From positions 1 to 64,000 of the forward strand of contig CAVEAL010000006.1 in NCBI GenBank assembly GCA_963613665.1: a stretch of DNA of 64,000 nucleotides. The letters run 5' to 3'. Positions 26,847 through 35,300 of this stretch are shown piece after piece (position 1 is the stretch's first letter; each line of letters starts with the position of its first letter). Both the position numbers and the translations under genes were made by a program. The notes below the pieces were generated by a model. The model saw only the letters and a list, made by a program, of their open reading frames with translations, ran no database searches and was not told the origin of the DNA. The stretch is from F23-B02 sp963613665 (GTDB taxonomy: Bacteria > Bacillota > Clostridia > Oscillospirales > Oscillospiraceae).

Positions 26847-27295
26847 AACAGGTCGATACACAGGAATATATGTCTGTGCTCCGCTCTCTCACCGAGCAGG
26901 GGCACAGCGTTTCCGTGCTTATTTCAGGCGGCAGCATGTCGCCTTTTTTAGCAGGCGGACGGGATACAGTTTTTTTCTCAAAGCCCTCGTCTGCACTGCG
27001 CCGCGGAGATATAGTGTTCTATACGCGGCCTAACGGTCAGTACGTCATGCACCGGATACGCCGTGTACGAAAAAACGGACTGCTCGATATAATAGGCGAT
27101 GCACAGACTGAGACCGAAACGGGCGTTTTGCCGTCGCAGGTCTTTGCGCGTGCCGATGCCGTTCTACGCAAGGGACGGCTCCTTGTGCCCGGCAGTTTTT
27201 TATGGGAGCTGTTTTGCGGACCGTGGCTGATGCTTATACCGATGAGGCATATTATTATGAAGGGCTGGAGCTTTTTCAAGAAGCACCGGAGCTAA
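26843..27295 (+). CDS. S24/S26 signal-peptidase-like protease
   Basis: This 150-aa protein resembles the short S26/S24-type peptidases found beside RiPP and SipW-like systems. The nucleophile serine lies in ISGGSMSPFL (about residue 31), followed by RRGDIVFYTR and then YVMHRIRRV. The histidine occupies the position of the general base, as in the Ser-His (SipW/Sec11) branch rather than the Ser-Lys branch. IIGDAQTE is the typical later motif. One hydrophobic segment near the C-terminus (FLWELFCGPWLMLIPM) may anchor it. It overlaps the kinase gene by four bases and is followed by the ABC exporter, so it may trim an exported peptide. Confidence 0.78.
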   Translation: MKQVDTQEYMSVLRSLTEQGHSVSVLISGGSMSPFLAGGRDTVFFSKPSSALRRGDIVFYTRPNGQYVMHRIRRVRKNGLLDIIGDAQTETETGVLPSQVFARADAVLRKGRLLVPGSFLWELFCGPWLMLIPMRHIIMKGWSFFKKHRS

Positions 27296-27303
27296 TAGCA
27301 TTT

Positions 27304-29094
27304 ATGAATAAAAAGGAATGCAAGAAAAATAGATATCCCCTGCACTCGCAGTCGCTCGGCATGCTGCTGCAAAGTATAAAGGACGGCAGCTTCCGCGATA
27401 TATGCGCCGATTGGAAATGGATACTCTCCTTTGGACACCGCTATCGCGGCAGTATAATTCTTTATACGCTGCTGGGCATACTTAGCTCGCTCACGGGGCT
27501 TGCATCAAGCGTCGCGGGAAAGTATCTTATAGATATAATAACCGGCTTTGACACCTCGCATCTGTGGCTGATCGCAGTTATCATGCTGGGCACAGCTGTG
27601 ACGAGCCTCAGCTTCTCGGCGCTGTCCTCTCGTCTGTCTGCAAAGCTCAACATATACATAAATAACGACATTCAGGCGGAGCTTTTCGCCAAGCTCCTTG
27701 ATTCGGAGTGGATGGAGCTCAATCGCTTCAAAAGCGGCGATCTTCTAAATCGCTTCACAAGCGATATTGCAACCATAGCGTCAAACGCTGTCAACTGGAT
27801 ACCGAGCGTCATCATATCTCTCATAAGCTTTATTGCAACGTTCATTGTTATCCTGCGCTATGATACCGTGATGGCGCTCATAGCTCTCATCAGTGCTCCG
27901 TTTCTGCTTGCGACCTCGAGACCGCTCATCCGCAAAATGCGTGAATACAGCAGGCGGACTAAGGAGCTATCGAGCGATATGACCGGCTTTGAGGTCGAGG
28001 CGCTTTATAACATTGATTTCATTAAAAGCTTTGCTGCGGAGGATAAGACGCAGCAGCGGCTGCACGACTGGCAAGAGCGCTACCGCGATGTGAACCTATC
28101 CTACAATGCTTTTGCGATTAAAGCTCAGCTTTGGTTCTCTGCATTGGGCAAGCTCGTAGAATTTGTAGCTTTCGGCTACTGCCTGTGGCGGTTATGGTCC
28201 GGAGCGATAAGCTTCGGCACGATGACTTTATTTTTGCAGCAGCGGGCAAGCCTTTCAAGCTCATTTGCGGGGCTTGTGGCGCTAATTCCCTCGGCAATGA
28301 CAGCCTCCGTCTCGGCGGGACGCGTACGCGAGATCATGTCGCTGCGCAAGGAGCGGCGAAGCGCAGCGGGCGACAGCATCCGCAGCAGCGCCGGGGCATA
28401 CACCATCGAGCTGCGCGACGTAAGCTTTGCCTACAGTGAGGGACAGACCGTCATAGCCAATTCCCGCTTTGTCGCTCATCCAGGCGAGATCGTCGCTCTT
28501 GTCGGCCCGTCCGGCGAGGGAAAAACAACGATAATACGGCTTATTCTCGGTCTCGTCTCCCCCTCTGGCGGCAGCGTCAGCATGACCGACTCCGACGGCA
28601 GTCAGTTTGATGTAACAGCCGATGCGCGGCACTGCTTTTCCTATGTTCCGCAGGGCAACACGGTCATGTCCGGCACTATAGCCGAGAATATGCGCCTTGT
28701 AAACGAGAATGCAACGGATGCGGAGATAGAGTCTGCCCTGCGTGCAGCATGCGCATGGGATTTTGTTTCTAAGCTGCCCGACGGCATAAACAGCACGGTC
28801 GGCGAGCGCGGCTGCGGTCTGTCCGAGGGACAGGCACAGCGCATAGCCATTGCACGAGCTATACTGCGCAATGCACCGATACTTCTGATGGACGAGGCAA
28901 CCAGCGCCCTTGATGTTGCAACGGAGCGACAGGTGCTGCGCAACATCGTCGAGCTGTGTCCCAGCAAGACCTGCATCGTCACGACCCACCGTCCGAGCGT
29001 TCTGAGCCTGTGCAAGCGCGTGTACCGCATAGTCGATACGCACGTTACCGAGGTCAGCGAAGAGGAAAGCGCAAAAATGGTGATGGATTTTTAA
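27304..29094 (+). CDS. ABC exporter, fused membrane and ATPase domains (peptide/lipid type)
   Basis: This 596-aa half-transporter has a six-helix membrane domain (about 48-330) and then a nucleotide-binding domain: Walker A GPSGEGKTT, Q-loop YVPQGNTVMSG, signature LSEGQAQRIAIARA, Walker B ILLMDEATSALD and H-loop TTHRPS. No N-terminal C39 peptidase domain is present, which fits a separate protease in the gene before it. ATG 27304 is chosen; GGAG lies 13 bases upstream, a loose site. A leader-peptide-linked cargo is plausible, given the radical SAM/PqqD genes that converge on it. Confidence 0.88.
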   Translation: MNKKECKKNRYPLHSQSLGMLLQSIKDGSFRDICADWKWILSFGHRYRGSIILYTLLGILSSLTGLASSVAGKYLIDIITGFDTSHLWLIAVIMLGTAVTSLSFSALSSRLSAKLNIYINNDIQAELFAKLLDSEWMELNRFKSGDLLNRFTSDIATIASNAVNWIPSVIISLISFIATFIVILRYDTVMALIALISAPFLLATSRPLIRKMREYSRRTKELSSDMTGFEVEALYNIDFIKSFAAEDKTQQRLHDWQERYRDVNLSYNAFAIKAQLWFSALGKLVEFVAFGYCLWRLWSGAISFGTMTLFLQQRASLSSSFAGLVALIPSAMTASVSAGRVREIMSLRKERRSAAGDSIRSSAGAYTIELRDVSFAYSEGQTVIANSRFVAHPGEIVALVGPSGEGKTTIIRLILGLVSPSGGSVSMTDSDGSQFDVTADARHCFSYVPQGNTVMSGTIAENMRLVNENATDAEIESALRAACAWDFVSKLPDGINSTVGERGCGLSEGQAQRIAIARAILRNAPILLMDEATSALDVATERQVLRNIVELCPSKTCIVTTHRPSVLSLCKRVYRIVDTHVTEVSEEESAKMVMDF

Positions 29095-29110
29095 AGCAAT
29101 ACGGCTATTT

Positions 29111-29145
29111 AAAAAGCGAAGCGGTTTATTTCCGCTTCGCTTTTT
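29111..29145. terminator. Bidirectional terminator between exporter and pqqD-like gene
   Basis: A 14-bp stem AAAAAGCGAAGCGG/CCGCTTCGCTTTTT with loop TTTATTT has T-runs on both strands and separates convergent genes. Confidence 0.9.
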
Positions 29146-29146
29146 G

Positions 29147-29407
29147 CTATATGATATTCAGCTCCCTGAGCTTATCGAGGAACTCGTCAACGTCTTTTCT
29201 GAGCTCATCACGCTCGGCATCGAACTGCTCATAGAGCTTATCGACTATCGCTTCCTCGTTCTCGGCCTCGGGCAGCGCGTCCCATATGGCTGCGCCCGTA
29301 TCGTTTATCGTTATAAGTCCCTGTATGCTCGACGTTGCCGCGCCAACGGGGACGAGTATTATATCTCCCGCGATATCGCGCTTTACGAGCTGCAATTTAA
29401 GCTTCAT
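29147..29407 (-). CDS. PqqD-like RiPP recognition element
   Basis: This 86-aa stand-alone PqqD-fold protein would bind the leader of a precursor peptide and present it to the radical SAM enzyme. The pattern ILVPVG, ITINDTGAAIWDAL and VDKLYEQFDAERDELRKDVDEFLDKL is characteristic. Its start overlaps the end of the radical SAM gene by 11 bases, indicating coupled translation. It is the last gene of the minus-strand cluster. Confidence 0.92.
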   Translation of the reverse strand: MKLKLQLVKRDIAGDIILVPVGAATSSIQGLITINDTGAAIWDALPEAENEEAIVDKLYEQFDAERDELRKDVDEFLDKLRELNII

Positions 29408-30527
29408 TTTTCTTCATCCTTTCGTACTCCCTGAACGTGAGCTCGGCGTTTGCCTGCGTCATTCCGCAGACGTACTCCGGCTTTATATCAAACGCGCCTG
29501 TCTCGGTCGCGCACATTGCGGCGCAGGCGTGGCACATATGCTTATAGCGGCACTGAGCACATTCCGACGGCAGACGTATCTGCTCCGTCGCGGCCTTGAC
29601 CCTCTCCCACGCCTCAGCAAAGCCGAGCTCGGGTATCGAAAACTCAGGCCTTAAAAGCATGCCGCAGGGGGTCATAACCCCTCGCCAGTTTATCCAGAAC
29701 GAGCTGCGTCCGGCACGGCAGGCCATTTTTTCGCCCGGCGTTCCCTCGCAGACCTCACTGTCAGGCACGCTTGTACCGGACTTAATCGCCTCGGCGCGCT
29801 GAATGAACTCCTCGTCGCTGAAGCGCAGCCTGTCCCAGCGGACGCTGCACTCGGCGGCTTCGCGGCAGGAGAAGCGGTCGTTCCGGCCGGTGAGCTCCTC
29901 ATCACGGCGCACCGGCGGGAACATGTACGAGGCCATCTGCACCGGTGTTCCGATCTCGGTTGCGATATCATAAATGCCCTGCATATCGGCGACGTTATAC
30001 GGCGTCATGGACGCATTGAGCTTAACGCCGATACCGAGCTCCTTGAGCGCACGGATATTGCTCACGACGCGCTCGAACATCGGGCGGCCACACAGTCGCT
30101 CATAGGTCTCATTGCTGCTGCCGTAGAGGGTAATATTGAAGCGCGAGGGCGGCTCATGGCGGAAAAAGTCGAGCCAGTCGCCGTCGATGAGCGAGGCGTT
30201 GCTGTTGACGGATATCATGAGCCCCATTTTCTTGAGCTCGGTGAGCATATAGCGGAAGTCCGTGCGTATCAGCGGCTCGCCGCCCGTGAGCAGCAGGAAC
30301 AGCATGCCCTGACTGCGCGCCTGCTCCGCTATCGCAAGCCACTCGTCCGCCGTGAGCTCCGCGCCGCGGCGCTGCTGCTCCTCGACGGTGAGGTGGACAT
30401 AGCACATGCGGCAGTCAAAGTTGCAGCGCGGCGTAAGCTCGAAGTTTCCTGCAAGCGGTATTCCCTTCTGACAGGCACGCGCATGGAGATACGCCGACAG
30501 GCGCGGCTCTTCGCTGTTGTGTTCCAT
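29397..30527 (-). CDS. Radical SAM/SPASM peptide-modifying enzyme
   Basis: This 376-aa enzyme has the radical SAM cluster motif CNFDCRMC (about residues 35-42), with GGEPL and the later strands of a partial TIM barrel. A C-terminal SPASM region has cysteines in CRAGRSSFWIN, TPCGML, CAQCRYKHMCHACAAMC and EYVCG, giving auxiliary 4Fe-4S clusters. Family relatives make thioether or C-C crosslinks in peptides, or assist cofactor maturation. It sits between a PqqD protein and an HPr-kinase-like protein, two bases after the latter. The 77-aa peptide encoded upstream is the candidate substrate. Confidence 0.92.
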   Translation of the reverse strand: MEHNSEEPRLSAYLHARACQKGIPLAGNFELTPRCNFDCRMCYVHLTVEEQQRRGAELTADEWLAIAEQARSQGMLFLLLTGGEPLIRTDFRYMLTELKKMGLMISVNSNASLIDGDWLDFFRHEPPSRFNITLYGSSNETYERLCGRPMFERVVSNIRALKELGIGVKLNASMTPYNVADMQGIYDIATEIGTPVQMASYMFPPVRRDEELTGRNDRFSCREAAECSVRWDRLRFSDEEFIQRAEAIKSGTSVPDSEVCEGTPGEKMACRAGRSSFWINWRGVMTPCGMLLRPEFSIPELGFAEAWERVKAATEQIRLPSECAQCRYKHMCHACAAMCATETGAFDIKPEYVCGMTQANAELTFREYERMKKNEA

Positions 30528-30528
30528 G

Positions 30529-31374
30529 TCATATCCCTCCCAAATATTCTTGCAGCGCTGTTACTGCTGATCTCTCGGCGCGGCAGTCAAGGCACACGAC
30601 CGGCACGTTTGATACCAGCTGCGCTGCGTTCTCTGTCATTCTGATGGCCGAGGCGCTGTCCCACTCATAGTAAGCGCACTGACTGAGCAGGCGCGCAAAG
30701 GCTGCCCTCGGCTCTGCCGGATACAAGCGGTTGTCCTCCGCCTGAGTGAGCAGGACTATCGCCCTGAGCGGGGCGCTGACGTTTCTGCATATGCCGGACG
30801 TGCCGGAATAAAAGATGCCGTGCGCCGTTTTTCTCTTAGGGTCAATAAGCGTGCGGTCGCCGTTTATGACCTGCGCAGCGGCGTATTTTTCCCAGAGCGC
30901 GGCCTGAGTGCTCTTGCCGATACCGCTCGGGCCGGAAAAGAGTATTGCCTCGCCTGCGGGCGTGACGATATACGAGCTGTGCAGGATGAGCATGCCCGCG
31001 TCGGCCAGCAGATCGAACAGGCAGGCCGACTCCAGCACCGAGCGCACGGACGCGCCGCGCCTGTAGCTTTCGGAAAAGCGCAGCTCGGTGAGCTCACCGC
31101 GTGTCACGGCGTAGGTAAACTGCGGCGTTTTGCCCTCGGCGCTGTAGCATTGCAGGGTGTGCCGCGCATTATCCTCATACCAGCGCCGGACAGGTCCCAT
31201 TGCGGCGGCGCTCACCGGCGCCTGCGGCAGCTCGTCGCTAAAATGCAGGCGGATAGTGTGCGCGGGTGCGCAGTCCTCGGCTATAAACGGTGCGCACATA
31301 TCCGAGCGCTCGATATCCTCCGCGCACTCGACGGCAAAGCCGAGGCCGCCGAAGCGGCAGCACTCACTGAACAT
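30529..31374 (-). CDS. HPr-kinase-like P-loop protein
   Basis: This 281-aa protein has a central P-loop GPSGIGKST (about residue 145) preceded by LILHSSYIVTPAGEAILFS, the pattern of HprK-related proteins found in RiPP clusters. The following NGDRTLI corresponds to the Walker B region. In lasso peptide pathways similar proteins phosphorylate the precursor. Here the role could be the same, but this is inference. The N-terminal 125 residues are variable. The start at 31374 overlaps the lipoprotein stop by 11 bases; upstream in-frame codons lie inside the lipoprotein gene and are Arg/Ser/Ala-rich, so they were rejected. Confidence 0.8.
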   Translation of the reverse strand: MFSECCRFGGLGFAVECAEDIERSDMCAPFIAEDCAPAHTIRLHFSDELPQAPVSAAAMGPVRRWYEDNARHTLQCYSAEGKTPQFTYAVTRGELTELRFSESYRRGASVRSVLESACLFDLLADAGMLILHSSYIVTPAGEAILFSGPSGIGKSTQAALWEKYAAAQVINGDRTLIDPKRKTAHGIFYSGTSGICRNVSAPLRAIVLLTQAEDNRLYPAEPRAAFARLLSQCAYYEWDSASAIRMTENAAQLVSNVPVVCLDCRAERSAVTALQEYLGGI

Positions 31375-32053
31375 AGCTGACAAAAAGCAGGCGGCTTCCG
31401 CCCTCGCTGTAGTGGCTGGTGTAGCAATTGACGCTCTCCCCCGCCGCGAGGGGCGTGCCGACGCGGTAGGTGATGCCGCCGATGAGCATATCGCTGCCGG
31501 CGTTTTTATAGTAAACGTAGACCTGCGAATAGTCCTCATCGGTGAGGTTTTTGATGGTGACGGTGCTGTCGCTCGCCGTTACCTCAAACATGTCGCTGTG
31601 CATGGACAGCGGCTCGTCGAAGGCGGCAAACAGCGTCAGCGCCGCGGAAAGCTCCGCGGTATTTTCGGGCAGCTTCTGCCGTTCGAGCTCCAGCGCCTGA
31701 ACGGTCTCGCCCACGGGGAGCGTGCCGAGGTCAAAGTTATAGCTCTCGCTGCCGCGGCTTATAGTTATGTGCGCGTACTGAACGTCGCTTTCGCCGTTGT
31801 TTTTTACGCGGATGCAGAACACGTCCGAGACCGTGTCGTCCGAGCCGTCCTCGACGAAAAGTCCGGCGTAGCGCCCGACGCTTACGAGCTCAAGGCCGCT
31901 GCCGAGGTCGATGTTTGAAAGCTCGGGCGCGGCGGTGACTGCGGGTGTGGACTCGGCTGCATCATCCTTTGAGCAGCCCGCGCAGCCGAGCGGCAGCGCA
32001 AGCGCCAGAAGCAGCGCCAGAAGGCGCGCGGCGGTTTTGTTTTTGTTTATCAT
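31364..32053 (-). CDS. Lipoprotein of the radical SAM cluster
   Basis: This 229-aa protein has a lipobox (about residues 15-25, ALALPLGC, with a second Cys in CAGCS just after), so it should be lipid-anchored outside the membrane. The mature part (about 45-229) is a beta-rich domain with no family I can name. It resembles adhesin or FxLYD-like sandwiches (VFCIRVKNNGESDVQYAHITI, then VTIKNLTDEDYSQVYVYYKN). AAGGAG is 7 bases upstream of ATG 32053. A terminator hairpin lies just ahead of it, so its expression is expected to be lower than that of the precursor gene. Confidence 0.85.
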   Translation of the reverse strand: MINKNKTAARLLALLLALALPLGCAGCSKDDAAESTPAVTAAPELSNIDLGSGLELVSVGRYAGLFVEDGSDDTVSDVFCIRVKNNGESDVQYAHITISRGSESYNFDLGTLPVGETVQALELERQKLPENTAELSAALTLFAAFDEPLSMHSDMFEVTASDSTVTIKNLTDEDYSQVYVYYKNAGSDMLIGGITYRVGTPLAAGESVNCYTSHYSEGGSRLLFVSYVQ

Positions 32054-32065
32054 GCTTTGCTCCTT

Positions 32066-32095
32066 AAAAATGCCCTGCCCAAATGGGCAGGGCAT
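32066..32095 (-). terminator. Attenuating terminator between precursor and modification genes
   Basis: An 11-bp stem ATGCCCTGCCC/GGGCAGGGCAT (32070-32095) with a four-base loop is followed by TTTTT on the minus strand, 25 bases after the precursor stop and just before the lipoprotein ribosome binding site. Partial read-through would give excess precursor over enzymes. Confidence 0.85.
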
Positions 32096-32119
32096 AAACT
32101 TAGTGTTTATGTATTTGAG

Positions 32120-32353
32120 TCAGGAGTTGATGAGTACCATAGCCGGAGTTGGAACATGATAACAATACATACCAGAATCATCCGGCTTAAGTGTGCAAGT
32201 ATTGTCAATGAACAATACATTCGCAAAGTCCCCCAGCCCATCTTTACATGTACCTGCTGCATAATGAATTGCTTGAGCACACTGTTTCGCAATGCTGGAG
32301 CTCAGCTCGAAGTTTTCGAAATACAATACGGGTTTTTCATATACTTTTTTCAT
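32120..32353 (-). CDS. Candidate RiPP precursor peptide
   Basis: This 77-aa peptide has the leader pattern seen in many gut-Clostridia radical SAM/PqqD loci: MKKVYEKPVL, then ENFELSSSIAKQC. The C-terminal part (about residues 25-77) carries four cysteines (25, 36, 53, 64), several Asp/Asn/Gly residues and aromatic positions, but no membrane segment. It lies 20 bases after the GH20 gene and immediately before the lipoprotein-kinase-rSAM-PqqD genes. AAGGAG lies 11 bases upstream of ATG 32353. The role as substrate is inferred from position and leader-like sequence. The core boundary and modification are not known. Confidence 0.72.
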   Translation of the reverse strand: MKKVYEKPVLYFENFELSSSIAKQCAQAIHYAAGTCKDGLGDFANVLFIDNTCTLKPDDSGMYCYHVPTPAMVLINS

Positions 32354-32373
32354 GATCTCGATCACTCCTTTAC

Positions 32374-35300
32374 TCAGAACCACTTTCCGAAGAAGTTGTT
32401 CCAGATATTATCCCACCAGTTGGTCTGCGCGGCCTTAACGGTCAGGGTGACGGTCTCGGCCTCGCTGACTGCGCCCTCGGCGTTGACTGCGATAACCTCG
32501 TAATCAGTGGTCTCGGTCGCCGTCACGGTGTAGGTGAACACGCGGTACTCGACCTTTTCTGCCCACCAGCCCCAGCCGCTGCGCTCGTAGCGGGTCTTGT
32601 AGTTATCGATCGTTTCGCCGTTCACGGTGATGGCCTCAACGTCGGTGGAGGTCTTGACGGTCAGTGTGGCTTTCTGTCCTGCGCTGATGCTGTTCTTACT
32701 CAGCGATACCTTGAAGGTCTCGGGCTCGAAGCTCTCGACAACCGGCGTGGGAGCGGCAAACAGTGCGCGGACAGCCAGGACCGCGACCTCCTGCTCCTCG
32801 GTGTCCATCGCTGCAAGAGCTATTTCGCTCTCTGCGCTGGTAGCGGGGGCAGCCGTAAAGGTGAGCTTCAGGTTTGTCAGCGAGAGAATGTCAGTGTTAG
32901 TGTCAGTGTTGGTGTTGGTGATGGTAATCACATCACCTGCTTCAACATTATCAAGCTTGTAGTACATCTCGGTTGCAGTGCTGATCTCTTTGTCCTTCAT
33001 TATAGGATCAGTATTGTCACTCACAGTCACGTTCATCTTTGCCGTGCCGTTCGGGGACTTTGCGCCGATCTGTACGGTGCCGAGATTCGTAAGATCATTT
33101 GGGATTTTAAAGCTTATTGCCTGACCGTTTGCAAGGTAGACCTCGTTGTTCGGGCCGTAGTTTGCATAGGTCGTAATGTCAGCCTGATCGGCGCCGTCGA
33201 TGAAGACCGCGTTGCTAGTTGCAATACCATCTTCTTCAGCCAGCTCGTCGCGGAGCTTGATGTACTGCGGGTAGCCCTCGTTATCCTTGGTGTAATCGTA
33301 GCTCTTGCCCATCGGGTCATAGACGCGGATGCCGTCGAGCCAGAAGCTATAGAACTTATCGCTGGTGCTGTTGAAGTAGTCACCGTACAGAACGCTGATC
33401 TTCACTTCGTAAGTGCTGTAGTCAAGTCCGGTTTCCTTGATAACAGGAATCTGATACAGAGCACTCGGGTTCGCGGAATCCGTCGTTGTCCACTCGCCGT
33501 CGCTGTACGTGTAGCCATAGTAGGTGTTGACGAGCTTACTGTAGCTATTCTTCGTTTCCGTATTGGTCACCGTATACATGACCGTGCCCGACTTATTACC
33601 CGTCAGGGAAATCACATCGAAGCCGGTGCCTTTGAAGGTGAAGGTTGCGGTGGGCGACTGGCCGAGTTGCGAAGTATCTGCATCAACGGTGACCTTGGTT
33701 GCGCTGCCCATAGAGAACTGGGTACTGTCGGCATAGGCCGGGTCGTAGCCGTAGACGTTCTTGGTTGTCGTCGTATCGCCCAGCTCCTCAAGCGCCTGCT
33801 TGACGTTCGTCTGCGTGGTACCGTCCGTCACCCAGTAGCCTTTTTCCGTCCCCTGATTAACGCCAGTCGACTTATTTGCGTTCGTGAACGTCGCAAAGCT
33901 GTCCTCATAGTAAACCGTCGATGCGGGGATGATGGTGACACTGTATGTCACAGTGCCAGTGGTTGTCTGTTTTTCGCCATCTTCGTCCGGATAGTTTAGC
34001 GTACCGGTTACACTAACAGTCAGTGTATCCTGCGTATTAAGGAACGTTTTGTCTTTTAAAGTATAGGTAAACTTTTTATTGGAAACATCAATTGTTATAT
34101 CGCCGTATTTGCTGTTTTTAACTTGGATGGCAGTTACAATTGCGCCTGTTGTTTCATACGCATCACTGAGCTTACCCAGCTGTATATCAAGCGGGAGTCC
34201 AAAGTCAGCGACAAAATATTTTGCATTATCAAACGTGTAATACAAATAAAGGTCTGTATTATCGTTCTCCAGTTCAATTTTTTCGCAGGTGTAGTTAGCT
34301 GCATAGCGGTAGTTCGCGGGAATTGCAGGCATCGTGCTCAGGTCGGCACTAACAGTCTGCGTTTTGTTATAAATATTGGTTACACTACCGTTTATTAAAT
34401 TGCCTTTCCACGGAGTATCCAGCCTTATACCAGCACTGAACCCCTCTCCCGAAGTTTTAATTCCGTAACTGTAGAATGTAAAGTTTGCACTCTGATCAAC
34501 ATAGTAGACATGAAGGTTTGCTTCCTTTTCGCGGAGATAGTATGTGACAAGATAGCCTTTGCCCGTAGCCGCTTTGATACTCTCTAATACAGGCTCTCCA
34601 CCAACATTAAAAACACTGTACCGCTTATTCTCGCCATAAAGCACAGAGTTCATGTAATCATCATCCGTCAGCGATTTTACCCATGCCACCTGCTCGTTGT
34701 TACTTTCACTGCTATCATCCGCAGTAGTGTAAGTAATAGTCGGGACTGTAGCGTTTTCGTCCTTGCTAGTACATCTTGTAGATTCGGTGACCGTTATCAT
34801 GTACACTTCATAATTGCTGCTGTTTTCAGCGTAGACATCCATGATATAACGTCCGCTGGTACTACCTTCTGACCACTTGTAATCGTTGTATGCCGCAGTA
34901 TTATAGATAATTGTATTTGTATTAGCAAATTTGTTTGGGGTTCTATTGCCGCCGGACAGATATTTCACGGCAAAATCAAGGTATGCTTTGTCATTATATG
35001 TTGCTGTATTTACTATTGGACCCCAGTCAGTAGCGTATGTAGTCACCTCATCGGTCACTGTCGTTTTTTGGAGGTAATATGCTGTTATTACCGCCACACC
35101 TGTCGGTGCTGAGGTTGTAGTTCCGGCATAAGTTTCCGGGTCTATCGTTGTTGTTCCACTGACCTCTACCCATTCAGTACCGTTAAATACTGACCATACG
35201 CCTTCATAGTAGCGCACACTTTCTGCCTCAACGCCGCTGCTGATCTTGTTTGTCCACCCAGCCGCTGTCTGTGCATTTGTTCCCGTCTGATATACAGATT

